Source of the DNA: Oscarella lobularis
Taxonomy: Eukaryota > Porifera > Homoscleromorpha > Homosclerophorida > Oscarellidae
Length of the DNA: 64,000 bases
Reading direction: 5' to 3'
Assembly: GCF_947507565.1 (NCBI RefSeq)
Contig: NC_089182.1
Coordinates: forward strand, 310,001 to 374,000
Part shown: in pieces, positions 31,789 through 46,700 of the stretch
Position numbering within the stretch: position 1 is the first letter of the stretch
How the letters are laid out: every line of letters starts with the position of its first letter
Notes under the pieces: model-generated
Seen by the model: the letters and a program-made list of their open reading frames with translations, nothing else
What the model was told of the DNA's origin: nothing
Databases searched by the model: none
Translations under genes and position numbers: made by a program

Positions 31789-34700
31789 TTCGGCATAGTC
31801 GCTAACTTGCAAGCCGTTTCGCATAGCATCATTCAAGTTTCCGCTCATATCGGCGACAGCCTTGCCTTCAAGTCGGACAAAGCTCGTATTGGTTCGAACG
31901 GCGAGCGTCCGGTCGAGCTTGACGCTGTTGAGATCGTCAGCCGACAGCACTATGACAAGAACTGTTGAATCGTTGCTGTTCGTCCAGCTCGTCGCCAAGG
32001 GGAGGCTCGACGAGAAACTGGTGTTTCGATTCTGAATGATTATTCGACTCGTCGTGAGATTGGCGTCCACGACCTCGTCGAAACGTAGTTCGAGTAGACC
32101 GGTATTCATGTCAAGAACGACGTCTATCAGCAAAGGCTTAGTTGTGTCGCGCGTAAAGTTTGCGACTCTCTCTGCAGCCGTCGGAGCAATTTCGTTGACA
32201 TTATTGCCGTTCATGTCTTTCGCGGCTTGACTTCGTATGGAAATGTACGTCGTGTTCTTGTCGATCGCGAGTTCTCGACGTCGCTTTATCTCATTCAAGT
32301 CGCCCGCTGACAGCGTCACTTCTATGATTGTGTCGTCTTCTTGGGACGATTGACTCTGAGAAGTCAATTTGTAGCTGGTCGTAAAATTCGTAAGTTTCTC
32401 GGATAAGATAGTCAGTTCATTGCTTTGGAATGTCCTGCCGTCGATGACTTCGTCAAACGTAAGGCGAACTTTTCCGCTGTTCAAATCCAAATTGAAAGAC
32501 AAGAAATTAGGCGAAATTTTATCTTCAGTAAACACCGACACGCGTTCGCCATCCGCTTCCAAGATAGCGACCACCTCGTTGTTATTCATGTCCTTTACCA
32601 GTGCACGGGTTACGCGAAGATACGTGTTCCACCTGGAGCTAGCCAGACCTCGAATTCTGTTCAACGAGTTGACGTCTTTCGAAGTCAAGTATAGAGTCAG
32701 TACTGTGCTGTCTTCTTTCGAGCCACTTCCCTCAATCAGGATGTGGGACAATGTCGATGGTGCCGTTCCGTTGGCTCGACTCTGCACTGTTATTGCCGTC
32801 GGATCCAATGTACTGGCTTCGACCGTCTCAGAAAACGTCATTGTCAGTGTTCGATTATTCATGTCGAGATCGAACGACAGCAACTCAGGCTTCGTCAAAT
32901 CGCTTGTGAATGCCTTTGCTTGCTTGGCGTCGGTTTCAGCAATGCCTATCAGAGGGTTTCTGGCTAAATCAAGTATGGTCGAATTTTTGAGATACAAAAA
33001 GGTGTTGGAGACATCGGTGAGAATTAACGTGTTTTTCTTTATCTCATTCAAATCGTCGTCGCTTAGATAGAGCAGAATTCCCGTTCCGTCTAACGATCGC
33101 TGCGAATTTCCTCCGGTAAGAGTGAACTTTGCTTGATCAGAGGAAGCAGTTTTATTGTCTTGGAAGGTGATCCATTGGGCAGCAAACGTAGTCAGATTGA
33201 CAGTATCCGAAAAGTTCAGAGTCAACAGTCCAAGATCCATGTCCACAGCAAAATCCGTCAGGAACGGTTTGGTGTCGTCTTGGACGAACGATTTCACCTG
33301 CTTCGCTTTTCCGTCAGTTATCGGAGTCACATCGACTCCAGCGTGATCGTCGATGAGGAATGCACGCAGAGTCAAGAACGTGGTTTCTGGACTGATAGCC
33401 AAGCCATAGACGTCCTTGATCCGCAGCAGATCGAAGTGAGACAAAACGACGCGAATGTCGTAGCCGTCGGTGCTTCGCGTAATGCTCGAGTCGGTCAGAT
33501 CGACCGAAAGAGACGCCGTCTTCGCATTCTGTATCGTGATTGCAGACGCCCTGAGAGTGTCAGCCAATACGACGTCGTCGAAGGTGAGATTGAGTACGCC
33601 TAGATGTATATCGAGGTCGAAATTGAGAAGCGACGGCCTTGTCTTGTCGTCTTTGTGATCGCATGTAGGAACACGTAACGCCTTCGTCACGGCTATGTCA
33701 GACATGTCTAAGATGCTGCCAGAATCGATTGACAGGTAGGTGTCTTCGATGGAAGTTCCAAAGGTATAGTCGGTTTTTATCGCAATCGTATTAGCCTGAG
33801 ATAGTTCGACGGTGATTTCTATTAGACCATTCTCTGTGCTTCCTGGAGCGAGTACGCAGTCGGTCAGCCTCAGATCAACGCCGTGGCCGCTCGTATCGTT
33901 CGAATGGAGTGTCAGACCGCTGCAGTTGAGCGTGCCTGGTTTCACCGGCTCGCTAAACGTGAGCACAATCTGGGAACGGTCCAAATCGAGATGATAGCAA
34001 GACAGTACCACTTTGGTTTCATCAGGTACATAAACGCTAACTTGAGTCGCATTGAATTGGGAAATCCTCTGAACTTTATTCGGTATCAGAGACATGTCGA
34101 GCAGGGCGTTTGGTTCCAGTCGTAGGTAGGTGTCGTTAGCATTCTTAGCGAAAGCTGTCGCTTTTATTCCGTGCAAATCATCAAGAGATAGATCCAAAGT
34201 GACGAGACGCCCATTGGGACTGGTCGTTGTGGTTCCGGCGGTCAGAGTGTATTCGTCGGCAAGATTGCTAACGTTTGCGGAGCGCTGCAACGTTATTTGA
34301 GTTACGTCCACAGACGACGGTCCGGTATTTACCGGCTCATTGAACGTCAGATTGAGAAGGCCTTCATTCATGTCAAGACTGAAGCTCTCTAGCTTAGGAC
34401 CCGTCACGTCTCTGAAAACAGTTTTGACTATTTTTCCCGGAAAACCTTGGTCAACTGCAGCAACTTTGTTGTTGCGCATGTCGACGACAAAGTCGTTGGT
34501 AAAGGTAATATAGCAGTTGCCTCGTCTTACACACAATTCGGCGTTGGTCTTGAGTTTGACAAGATCGTCGGTGAGTAATTGGAACACAACGACTGGAGTG
34601 TCTCTAGTGCTGAGTGTCACGCCTCCGTTCAGAGTGAGATTCGTGCGAGGATTTTCAAAAAGACTCTGCAGTGTGATGGTAGCATACCGAAGAGAAGAGA

Positions 34701-37700
34701 TATCGACAGTCTCGTCCATTGTAAGAATCACTTCTCCATTCTCGAGGTTAATGCTGGTGAACTCCGTCAACGTTGGTGAGCGGGTGTCTTTCGTAAAGAC
34801 ATCGACTTGAAGTCCATATCCGTTTGGTATCCCTTCTATCGGTCTGTCAACCATATCCAACACAGCATCATCCTCAAAAGTCAGATAGCAGGTGTTGTTG
34901 TCAACGCAGAACTCCTTTCGTTTGATTTCATTGAAGTCTTCTGGGGATAAAACAATAGTCGCGTCAGACGTGTCATCGTCGTAGGAAAGGCTCGTAGTCA
35001 GAGTCTGGTTCACTCGTATCGTCGTCGCGTTATCTTGCAAAGTGAAATAGGTCTCTTTCAAACTGGTAATATTAATCGTTTCGTCAAAGTGGAGAACAAG
35101 CAAGCCCGCGTTCATGTCGACGTCAAAAGATTTCAAACTGGGTCGGACAACGTCTCCGACGTAGGAAGACACTTCCATTCCATAGGAGACGCCTATTCCT
35201 CGAACACTATTTCCGCTCATGTCGCGAACAGCGAGACTAGTCATTCTCAAAAACGTGTTGTCGTTTTCCGTAGCCAACTCGATTCGTTTCTTCAGTTCGT
35301 TTTTGTCGAGGAAAGTTAGAGTGAATTGCAAGACCAATCCGTCGCTCGAGTTTGATGCTCCGCCGGTAAGCGTGTAGTCTTGGCTCGGCGAAGACTCTCT
35401 ATTTTGGAACGAGATGTACTGTGGCGAGAGTGAAGTAGCATTCATGGCTTCGGAAAATCTCATCGTCACTAGTTTGCTGTTTAGATTCAGGTCGAATGAA
35501 AGAAGGTAGGGTCTCGTCGTGTCCGGCGTATAGACTCTGGGTCTCGCGGCTCTGCTGCTTAGTATTGGAGAGACTTCGTTGTCAGCCAAGTCACGCATAG
35601 CGTCCTTTTCCATGACTAGATGCGTATTGGTTCGCTTCGTAGCCAAGTCGGTTAGCTTCTTGATTTCATTTAGATCGTTTTCAAAGAGCTGCAGTATGAC
35701 AATAGTTCCGTTTATCAGAGAATAGTTTCCGGACGTGATAGAGAAAGTCGTTCCCGACGACGAGGCGGACTGAAGCGTAAATCGATTCGGAACGAAAGTT
35801 TGCAAAATCATTTCTTCGGAAAAGGTCAGATGAAGTTGACCAGTGTTGAGATCGAACGCGTAGCGACGGAGAGTCGGCGGAATCAAATCAGACGTGTGAT
35901 TTCGAACTTGTAAGCCGTCAGAAATCGGTACCGCATTGACCCTATTTCCTGCCATGTCCTTCACGGAAAGTTCGGTTATGGAAATAAAAGTGTTTTTGAT
36001 CTCTTGTCCAAGCGGTGGCAAAGCTTTGATGCTTTGCAGGTCCTTGTGGCTAACAGTGATTTCTACAACTGTCGAGTCGTCTACCGTTCCATTTCCTTCG
36101 GTAAGAGTGAACACTTGGCTTAATCCGGTCGCGTTTTCAGCAACAGCAAGAGTTACGTTTTTCGGTGACAACGACATTGCCTTGACTGTTTCAGAAAACG
36201 TCAATATGATAACAAGTGGCGGCACTCCGCCGCGCATTGCCAAATCAAAAGCCACCAACGTAGGAGCCGATTCATCCTTTGTGTACTTAGAGACGAGTAG
36301 ATTCTGAACAGAAATCAAATTGTTGCCGTTCATGTCTTTCACCGATCCAGCTAAAGCCGAAAGGTACGAGGTCTCTTTGCTGATCGCCAAGCTGGTAAGT
36401 CGCTTGATTTCGTTCAGGTCCAATGCTGTCATATTGACCGCTACGATGTGAGAATTTTCTGGCTGTATTGCGCCTTCTTTGAAAGTGTACTTGGCAGTCG
36501 AACTGTTGCTCAACGTGAAGCCGGTAATCAGTAGTGTACTCACATTTACAGTTTCGCTGAACTGTAGAGTCAAAGTGTCGCTATCAAGATCGAGGTCGAA
36601 TGTTTCCATAACTGGACCCGTTTTGTCTTCGGTGAAATTGCAGACACAGAATCCAGAGCTTTTCTTTATTTCGACGACGCTGTTCGAGTTCATATCGCTT
36701 AACGCCATCGAGGTCAGTGAAAGGCAGGTGTTCTCAGAATTGGTTGCCAAGTTCGTCAAAGCTTTAATTCTGTTCAGATCGTCGGTAGTGAGTTGAATGG
36801 CAATATGAGTCGCATCTCCATTGACAACGGCTTCGGCAGAAAACGTGTGACTCTCCACTGGAGCGGACGCCTTGTTCTGCAGAGAAATTTGCGTCATATT
36901 GACCGTTGTAGCGTCGATCGTTTCATTGAAGATGAGCGTGAGCGTTCCGGTGTTCAGATCGAGATCAAAGCAGACAAGTTGAGGCTTCGTTGTGTCGTTC
37001 GTGAATATCGCCACTCGCCGAGCACTCAGTCCATCGACAAGCGCAACGATTTTGTTACCTGTCATATCTTTGACCATCTCTGCCGGAAAAGTCATGAATG
37101 TCGTTTCTTTGCTCACAGCCACGTCTCTCAGTTTCTTTATCTCATTCAAATCGTCGACCGTTATTGTGACATTTACGTGGATACCGTCAGTCTTCGTTAC
37201 AAGCCCGCCAGTCAACTGATACTCAGAAGTTGATGTCACTGCATTTTGCAGTGTGATAAGAGACGGAACAAATGATGACGTATTCACGGTTTCGGTGAAT
37301 GTGAAAGAAATTATTCCGACGTCCATGTCAAGATTGTATGCTACAAGTGCCGGTGCTGTTACGTCAGTGTCGTGATCGATTGCTTGCTTAGCGTTATCGG
37401 CTTCAATCGGTACGAGAGCATTTCCGCTCATGTCTTCAATAGCCGTCGACGGAATTACAAGGAACGTGTTGTTGACGTTCGTTCCAAGATTCGTTAACGC
37501 TTTGATCGCATTTAGATTTCCCTGAGTCAGATAAACTGAAAATTCCACAGCAGCAACATCAGGATCTGGACGGCCTCCCGTCAGAGAGAACGCAACAGTA
37601 CTCGACGTGTAGTTCTTCTCGTTTTGTATCGTGATCTCGGAAAGTTTAAGCTTGAGAATGTTGACGGTTTCGGAGAAGCGAAGGTGAATGATTTCTTTGG

Positions 37701-40700
37701 TCAAATCCACGCTGAAGTCCACAACGTGAGGTCGAGTCGTGTCGGGAGTGCAATTCGAGACTTGGAGTCCACGATCGGAAACGATTGACGTCACGGGAAC
37801 GGCGGCGACATCCTCAATCAATTCTGACCTAAGAGTCACGTACGTAGTTTCCTTAGAGCAGCTTCTTGCCAGTCCGTCCCTTCTCTTGATCTCGTCGAAA
37901 TCGATTTTGGCCAGAATGAGCTCGATGACGTAGCCGTTGTCGCTTGGCGACGATCCGCCCGTGAGAGTGTATTTATTAAACGAGTCGTTTCCTAGTCGCG
38001 AATTCTGAAGTGTCAGACCCGTCGGATCGAACGACGATCGAAGCACGACGTCGTCGAACGTCAGACTCATTCGTCCCGTATTCAAATCGAAGTTATAGCG
38101 AAGAAGATTCGGCGGTGTTATATCTTTGAAGTAGCTGGCGACCAGAGCCGACGAAACAGACTTGACCTTATTCCCGGACATGTCCACAAACGATCCGTAG
38201 CCGATAGCAATGTACGAGTCTTCCTTTTTCGTCGCTAGATCGGTTTTAAGTTTGATTTCGCGCACGTCGTCGGCGTTGAGAGCGATTTGCACGAGGGTTT
38301 TGTCCGACGTCGCATAGCTCGGCGTTCCTCCGGTTAGATTGTAGGAGATGCTCGATGAGTCGCTTGTTCGCTGAAGTTTCAGTTGGTTGTAGCCAATTGG
38401 AGCTAGTACGTCAATCGGTTCGTCGAAAGAAAGAGTGAAGAGGCCCTGGTTCATGTCCAATGAGGCGAAACGAGTCACTGTGGGTTCGGTTATGTCGTCG
38501 ACGTAGCCGCTGGCTTTGAGAGAGTTTATACCATTGACTCTCGCGTCGACTGCATTATCAGACGTGTCCTTGATCAATTTGTTGGTGAAGGTGATGTAGG
38601 AATCGTTGACATTTGTTGCCATTGTCGTGTATGCTTTGACTGCAGTCAGATCAAACAAGGAGAGAGCTATTTCGACTTCTAGTCCATTTTCGGTTGTTCG
38701 CCTGGTGCCCCCCGTAAGCTTTTGAACGGCAGACGCATTTTTCATGTCTTGAATAGTCAATTCAATGATTTCCAACGTCAAGACTTGAACGGTCTCATCG
38801 AATGTTAACGTCAGATTTCCTTCGTCCATGTCCAGACTAAACGCTACCGCGTTTGGAGGCGTAGTGTCTGGTATGAAGCTAGTCGGCAAATGCTTTTGAT
38901 CGAAGACCGTTGTGTTGACTTGAAGGATCGGATTTCCTGCCATATCGTATCCAAAGTCGCTGCTGAGACGCACGTAGCAGTTCGTATTATCAAGGCAGAG
39001 TTTGTTGAAGAATTTGACGTCGTTCAAGTCTTTCGCCGTCACTTGAATAGACACGTGTGTCGAATCGTTTGAGATCACCTGTCCGCCAGTCAAATAGACG
39101 CGATGAACGGGCGAAACATAGAAATTTTGAAGGTACAGTGCCGTTGGATCGACCGACGAACTGTTTATCGTTTCACTAAAAACGATCGTCATTACTCCGC
39201 TGTCGAGATCAAACGAGGCAAACTGCTCCAGACTAGGAGACGTTTTGTCCAAACCGTAGATATTTACTTGAATAGCAGATTCACGTCGTATCGGTACAAT
39301 TTCGTTTCCAAACATGTCGTCAACGGTTTCTCTCGTCAATGATAGGTAGCAGTTCGATTTTCTTGTGCAGAACGGTTTACGAGTCAATTCGTCGATGTCC
39401 GCTTTCGCAAAACGAACGCGCACCACCGAGCTGTCTTTGCTCAGAGTGGTTCCTCCCGTAAGAGTTTGCTGCTCGTCAGAGATCAGAGACGACTTGTTGC
39501 TAGCCTGGAACGTTATTCGAATCAGTTCGAGACTGCTGACATTGACCGTCTCGCTAAAGTGAAGAGTAAACGTTCCGTTCGAAAGGTCGATGTCGAATGA
39601 GACGAGAGTCGGCCGAACAAAATCAGGATCGTACCTTCGAACTTGCGTAGTTTCTGCTTTGAGAGCATTACGAGCCATATCGAAGACAGCACCGTAGGCA
39701 ACTGAGAGGTACGTGTTCTTCTCTTCAGTGGCGAGTTGCTTCAGTTCCTTTATTGCGTTCATGTCTTTCAAGCCAATGTCTATTAGGATAGAGCTGTAAG
39801 TCGGTCTCGTTGCGGTGCTGTTGTCTGTTAGAGAATATTTCTCTGCTGGTGTCGAGCTCGCACTCTGCAAGGTGATCGAGTTAATCGAAAGAGACGTGAG
39901 ATTGACCGTTTCGGAGAAAAATAATTGCAGAGTAAAGTTATCGATGCTGAGATCGAAGTCCGTTAGAGTTGGCGGCACTAGATCGGGGAAAAGAGTCGTA
40001 ACTTCCAAGGCAGCTGACGAGTTTATTCTAACAACTTCATTGCCGGCCATGTCTTTGATTGTTTGAGGACTGATGGACAAGAAAGTGTTTTCTGACTCCG
40101 TAGCTAGGGACTCGAAGTCTTTGATTGCATTTCTGTCTCGGAATGATAAACTAACGATAATCGTATCACTGCTTGAACTCGACGTAACGCTTGTTTCGGT
40201 CAAGTTAACTACCTCCGATGCCGCGATCTTTTGGTTTCTGATACTGATAAAGTTTGCTTTGAATGTCGCAGTGTCGACAACTTCACTGAAAGACAACGTC
40301 AGCTCATCTGTACTAAGAGAGAGGTTGAACGAGAGAAGTTTCGGGTTGGTGGTATCCGGAGTAAACGTTTTGACGCGAAGAGCTTCTCTGTGAGCCCTAA
40401 TTGGATTGTTGCTAGTGTCCTTAACCGCATCAAACGTTACGTTGAGGAAAGTGTTGTCGGCTTTTGTAGCAACTCGTCTTTCCAGCTTCAAAGCACTTGA
40501 GTCGGCCAGAGATAGACTCACCGTGACGTAAATATCATTTGCCTTGGTCCACGTGCTGTCAGAGAGCGCATAACTTGCATCCGCTGTCGAGTCGTTGCGA
40601 CTCTGTGTGAAGAGCCGCCGAATCGTAAGAGTGTCTGTGTATACGACTTCATCAAACGTAAGATACAGCTTGTTAGAGTCCATGTCCAAGTCAAACGAAT

Positions 40701-43700
40701 GCAGCACAGGAGGTGTTACGTCAGGGTAGACGAATTTGGCTTGAACCGCTTTGTCTTTCGGTGCGGCTACGAGAGAATTGTAGTTCATGTCGTTTAGAGC
40801 TGACGATGTGAGAGCCATGAAAGTGTCATTTATCGTCTTTGCGAGTCCTTCGATTCTTTTGATAGAATTCTGGTTATCGATTGTTAGAGAGAAACGGTAA
40901 ATCGGCTTGACTCCCGACGACGATACTGCTCCGGCTGTTAAAACGTGAAAGTTTCCTACCTCTTGAGAATAGTTTTTCTGGACAGTGATTTCTTTGAAGT
41001 CGACCGAATCGACGTCGATCACCTCGTCGAACGTTAGAGTGAAAACGCCGGAGTTTCGATCGAATTCGTAAGAAAGAAGATTGGGCTTTGTTCTGTCGGA
41101 ATAGAACAGGTACGAGCAGAGCACACCAAATTGTCTCCTGATTTCCACAATATCGTTTCCGTTCATGTCCTTCAACGTATCGGGAGTAAGAGACAAGTAC
41201 GTAAACAGTTGTCCTGTAGCTAGAGATCGATCAAGCTTGATAGCATTTGCGTCGTCTGCTGAAAGGTAAAACGCGATGATGGTGCTGTCGTTTGCAGACG
41301 TGGTCGTGTCCGTTAGCGTTCTAAATGTGCCTGCTGTTCCATTTTCTTTCGACTGAAGTGTGACGTAGATCGGCTGAACGCTTGAAGCATTCACCGTCTC
41401 GTCAAACGTCAGAGTCAGAACGGTTGAATCCATGTCCAAAGAGAATGACACCAATACAGGGCTTGTCCGATCTTCAACGAATGTGGAAGCTTTCACGGCC
41501 ACGTCGCTAGGTACCCGCGGCAATCTGTTGCCAAAGAAGTCATAGACGGAGTCATTGGCAATCGATAGGTAAGTGTTCGATTTCGACGTAGCAAGAGTCA
41601 AATCTTTCTTGATGACATTGAGATCAATAGGAAGCATATTTAGTGTGACCGTGAGACCGTCTTCCGATTGACTAAGTTCTCCTCCAGTGATTCTTCTCCA
41701 GCTTCCATCGCTAATATTCGACGCCGCTTGAATAGTGTACTTCGTAATATCCAAAGTGGAGACGTTGACGCCTTCAGAAAACGTAAGTATCAGCCTGCCC
41801 AGGTCGAGATCCAAGGTGAAGTTTTCCAGAGTAGGTTGGCTGTCATCGGTCGTGAAAGATTTCACACGAATTCCGTTGCCGTCAGTCACGGCAATGACAT
41901 CAACGCCCTCGTGATCGTCAACTCCAGATGCCCGCATTGTAATGAATGTCTTATTTTCGTTCTTTGCCAATCCAAAAACAGACTTGATTCCAAAGAAGTC
42001 GACTAGGGATAGATCGACGGTCAGGGCATAGCCACCGAGACTGCTTGTCGTGGAAGACATCAATGTGTAGGATCCAGATGACGCTTCTCCGTCCTGTATG
42101 GTAAATGCCAGAGGATTGAAGCTTTGCGAGTCGACTACGTCCGTGAAAGTCAAGTTCATCTGACCCAAATTCATATCCAGAGAAAACGACTCGAGTCTTG
42201 GAGCTGTTGCGTCGGCAGAGAAGGCCGCTGTTTTTCTGGCAACAGTTTCCTTTAAGCTATTTCCTGCCATATCGATCGCTGCATCTCCGGGAAGATTGAT
42301 GTAGGTGTCTTCGCTGCTGGTGGCGATAGATTTATTCAGTTTCAGGAAAGTCGTGTCTTCGGCATTCAATTTCACAGTCAAAACGACTGACCCGGGATTG
42401 TCGTCGGAAGTGATCAGCTCACCACCGGTCAACAAGTAAGACACGCCAGAGCCAGATAGTAGCGTTACTTTAGTGACGTCAAAAGAAGAAATATTGATCG
42501 GTTCGCTGAAAGTCAGCACCAGTTCATCCGCATCCAAATCTAATTTGAAGTCGTTCAGTTGCGGTTGACGTCTGTCGGGGGTATAAGTCAAGGCCCCAAG
42601 AGCCTGGTCGTTCGGAACGGGTACGATTTCATTCGGAACAAAAGCTTTGTCTTTGATGGTCTTAGCTGTCAGGCTGATAAACGTATCATTTAGGATCTTA
42701 GCAAATGTCGACGCTTTGATTGCATCAGCATCCGCCTTGAGAAGATCGATCACAAGAACGGAACCGTCCGGACTGGTTGAAGATCCACCGGAAAGTTGAA
42801 TAGCATTAATTGTATCGTTCGCCGAGTCTTGCAGTGTTATTTGAGTGGCGTCCAGCGTACTGACGTCTACGGCCTCGTCGAAGGTAAGAGTCAATGTCGA
42901 ATCGTTCAAGTTTAGATGGAATGACAGAAGTCTAACGTCTGTTTTGTCATCGACAAAGGTTTGCACTACTTTTCCCGGTGCTTCTGAAAGGACAGGCGTA
43001 ACCGCGTAGCCCTGCATGTCTTTGACGAGATCTTGTGTGATTGTGATGTAGCAGTTGCCTCGGCGATTGCAGAGGAAAGTTTGAGATTTCAAAGCAATGA
43101 GATCTTCGGCAACAACGTCGATTACTATTTCTGTTCCGTCTCTGCTTTCGGTTGAACCTCCTGACAGCGTAAGCTTGCCAACGAGTGGAGGCTCGAACAG
43201 GCTCTGCAACGTGATTTGGTCAAATTGTATAGTGGAAACGTTGACAGTCTCGGAAAAGAGCAGAGTCAGTTTGCCCGTTGAAAGATCAAATTTCACAAAA
43301 GCGTCTAGCGACGGTCTCGTTGTGTCCGGAACGAAACGACGAGCCTTTTGAGCAGAATCAGCAGGAATGCCGACTGCAGAGCGACTGACCATGTCCACGA
43401 CGGTATCGTTCAGAAACGATACGAAGCAGTTCTCTCTTGACGTACACAGACCAGCCTCCTTCTTCAAGAAGTTCAGTTCGTCTTCGTGCAGAACGACCGA
43501 CACTCGAGCTTGGTTTTGATGAGGAATGGAGCTCTTCTCTAAGACTAATGCGAGACTTGCATTCGCTGGAGAATTTTGAAGAGTAACCTTCGATAAATTG
43601 AACGACGCTACGTTGACGGTTTCATCAAATTGGAAGTGAAGTGTTCCGGAATCCAGGTCGACATCAAAGTAGCTTAGTCTAGGACGGATTAGATCTTCAG

Positions 43701-46700
43701 TAATAACGTTTACTTGCAGCGCATCAAAAGACGCTACAGTGACGATTTCATTTCCGGCCGTATCTTGTAGTAGTCCTGCAGTCAAACTAATAAAGGTGTT
43801 GTTTTTAGACGTGAACAGATTTGTGAACGCCTTGATTTTGTTCAAATCCGTGTTGTTCAACTCGAGGATTAGTTCTAGTCCATTAGGTGATGTCGTAACA
43901 CCGCCAGCGAGCACGTAACTCTCGGTGGGAGACGACTTCGCGTTCTGTACGGTGACTTTGGTTGGATCGAGCGAGGACGTCTTCACGCTTTCAGAGAAGC
44001 GTAAGACGAGACGCTTCGTGTTCAGTTCGACGTCGAACGACAAGAGCTGGGGTCTCGTTACATCGTTCGTGTACTCGTCGACTTTCAACGCGTTCTTCGC
44101 ACTTATTGCTGCTGCCTCGTTTTCTGGAGGATCGGTGAGGACACCTCTTTCAAGAGATATAAAGGTGGAGTCTTTTCCTGCTGCGAGTTTTTCAATTGCT
44201 TTGATTCCGTTCAGGTCCTCGATTTCAAGTACTAGTCTGACTACGAAGTCGGTCACCAGGGAAGCGTTTCCTCCGAAAAGGACATAAGAGGCGGTGTCAT
44301 TGTCAAGAATTTGCGAACTTTGAATGGATATTTTCTCTGGTTTAAATGACGCCAAAGCCACTTTCTTCGTAAACGACAGCGTTAGCTCTCCCGCATTCAA
44401 ATCAATGTCAAATGATTCCAGTTCGGGCGTGGATAAATCAGCATTGTAGTCAGCAACGCCAGTAGCGTCCTCTTTTTCGATTTCAACCGATCTAAGGTCG
44501 ACCATGTCCAGTACAGCGTTCTCTCGGAGAGAGACAAAAGACGTTGTGTTGTAGAGAAGAACAGGTGGGAGTCGCTTGATTTCATCCAAGTCTCCATTCG
44601 TGAGAGCTACTTCGACAACGGCGCTGTCTTCTGCCGTCAGAATGTCCCCGCCGGTCAGAGTGTAGGTGGCTTTGGATCCAGTGCTGTTCCTCAATCCTTG
44701 AAGGGTAACGAAGGTAACGTTGAAAGTATTGACACTGACTGTTTCTGAAAAACGTAGAATGGCAACTAGAGGCAGAACGTTGCCCAGGCTCATGCGTAGA
44801 CCAAAGGAATCCAAAGTGGGACGAGTAGTGTCATCCGTGTACTCGCAGCTCTTCAACGGCGCATCCGATGAAATAGCCGCCGAAACGACGTTACTTGTAT
44901 CTCGAACTAGACCAGCTCGGAGAATCAAGTAGGTGGTGTGAAGGCTTGTTGCGAGTTGCTCGTTCTTCTTCAATCGGTTCTGGTCGGCAATCGTCAATTC
45001 TAAAACGACTACCGCTCCGTCGTTACTGCGCGTTACTCCTCCGGTCAGCGAAACGTTTGCATTCGCTTGATTTATCACGGTGATCGCCGTGGGATCGAAC
45101 GTCTTGACGGCCACTGATTCAGAAAAGTTTAGCGTCATTTCGCCATTGTCCATGTCTAATTCAAAGCATGTTAGCCTGGGATTGACAGTGTCTTTCACCA
45201 CTTCTTCCGCCTGGAGAGCGTTTTGATCGGAAATCGGAACGACTTGATTACTGTTCATGTCAGTTATCACCGAGCTTGTGATAGATAAGAAAGTGTTATT
45301 CGTAGCTGTCGCCAAGGTCCGCAACACTTTGATGGCATTAATGTCGATAGTGCTGAAGTTAAATTCAAGCACAGGACTGTACGAACTTGTCACGACCGCT
45401 TCCGTCAAAACGTAAACGGTCGAGACGTTAGCTTGGGACAGGCTCTGAAGTTTCATTCCAGACGGATCAAGAGAATTGACGTCGACAGTCTCGGAGAAAA
45501 CGAGCGTCATTGTATCGGCGCTCAGATCGATCGTGTACTTCGTTAGAGTCGGTCGCGTCGTGTCGGAAGTGAACGACTGAACTCGACTGGCCGCTCCGTT
45601 TGGAACAGCATCAATTTCATTCTTGCTCATGTCCACGACCATTCCCTTTTCAAAAGCGAGATACGTATTTTCTTTCCTGGTTGCAATCGCCGGTCGAGCT
45701 TTTATGGCGTTCAGATCTTTCGTTGTCAGGGTGAGCTTGACGACTGCATCTCCCTCTCCGTGGAATCGACTGCGGAATACGGTGTCATTGACGCTCGCAT
45801 TTCCGCCTGTCAATTGATAGATGTCGGACGACGATTTCGAGCTTTGAAGACTAATTTTCGTCAGATTGAAAGACGTTGTATTAACTGATTCCGAGAAAGT
45901 GATGAGCATTGTACCCTCGTCCATATCGATGCTGTACGATTTGACTACCGGAGCCATCAGATCTTGTTTGTAGCTCGACGCCTTCAGAGAAGAATCGTCC
46001 GAAATTGCAATGACGGCGTTTCCGTTCATGTCGTAAATAGTAGTGTTTGGGAAAAATATGTACGAATCGTTGAGACCAGTAAAGATGTTGCTTCTCTCTT
46101 TCAATTCGTCCAAGTCTTTGACAGTGAAGTAAAGAGCGAAAGAGACGGACGTGTCGTTAGGTAGCGGAAGACCTCCAGAGAGCACAAACGACTGCGTCGC
46201 GTCGCTCTTATTCATCGCGTTCTGCAGTCCTATTTTCGTTGTAACCAAGCGAGCAACATCGACTGCTTCGGAGAACCTGAGAGTGACGGCTCCGCCGTGC
46301 AAGTCGACCGACATTTCCTCCAGTCTTGGAGCCGTGGTATCGGAGACGAACTCTGTCACTTGTCTGCCTGGATTACGAACGCCGATTACGTTGAGTCCTC
46401 CGCTGTCCTCAATCACTTCAGACGTCATTGTCATAAAAGTGTCGTTGATGTTAGTTGCCAGATTTCTTATCATTTTCAATCCGTTCAAGTCTACTGGCGC
46501 TAAGTCAATAACTACTTCGAATCCGTTCGAACTCTTCGTCGATCCCTGCAGAAGTTGATACGAAGCAGTGGAGTCAACCGTTCTCAAAGCATTTTGAATT
46601 GTTATTTCTTGCGGATTCAGAGTCGAGACACGAACAATGTCATTGAAAGTCAACGTGAGAATACCCTCGTCGACGTCCAGATGGAATCTAGTCAAAGACG

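Noticed and set aside
32420-33070. 216-codon plus-strand frame, and many like it, across 26.4-64 kb
   Set aside because: They recur at equivalent places in the modules and are antisense translations of the conserved module sequence, with no features of their own.
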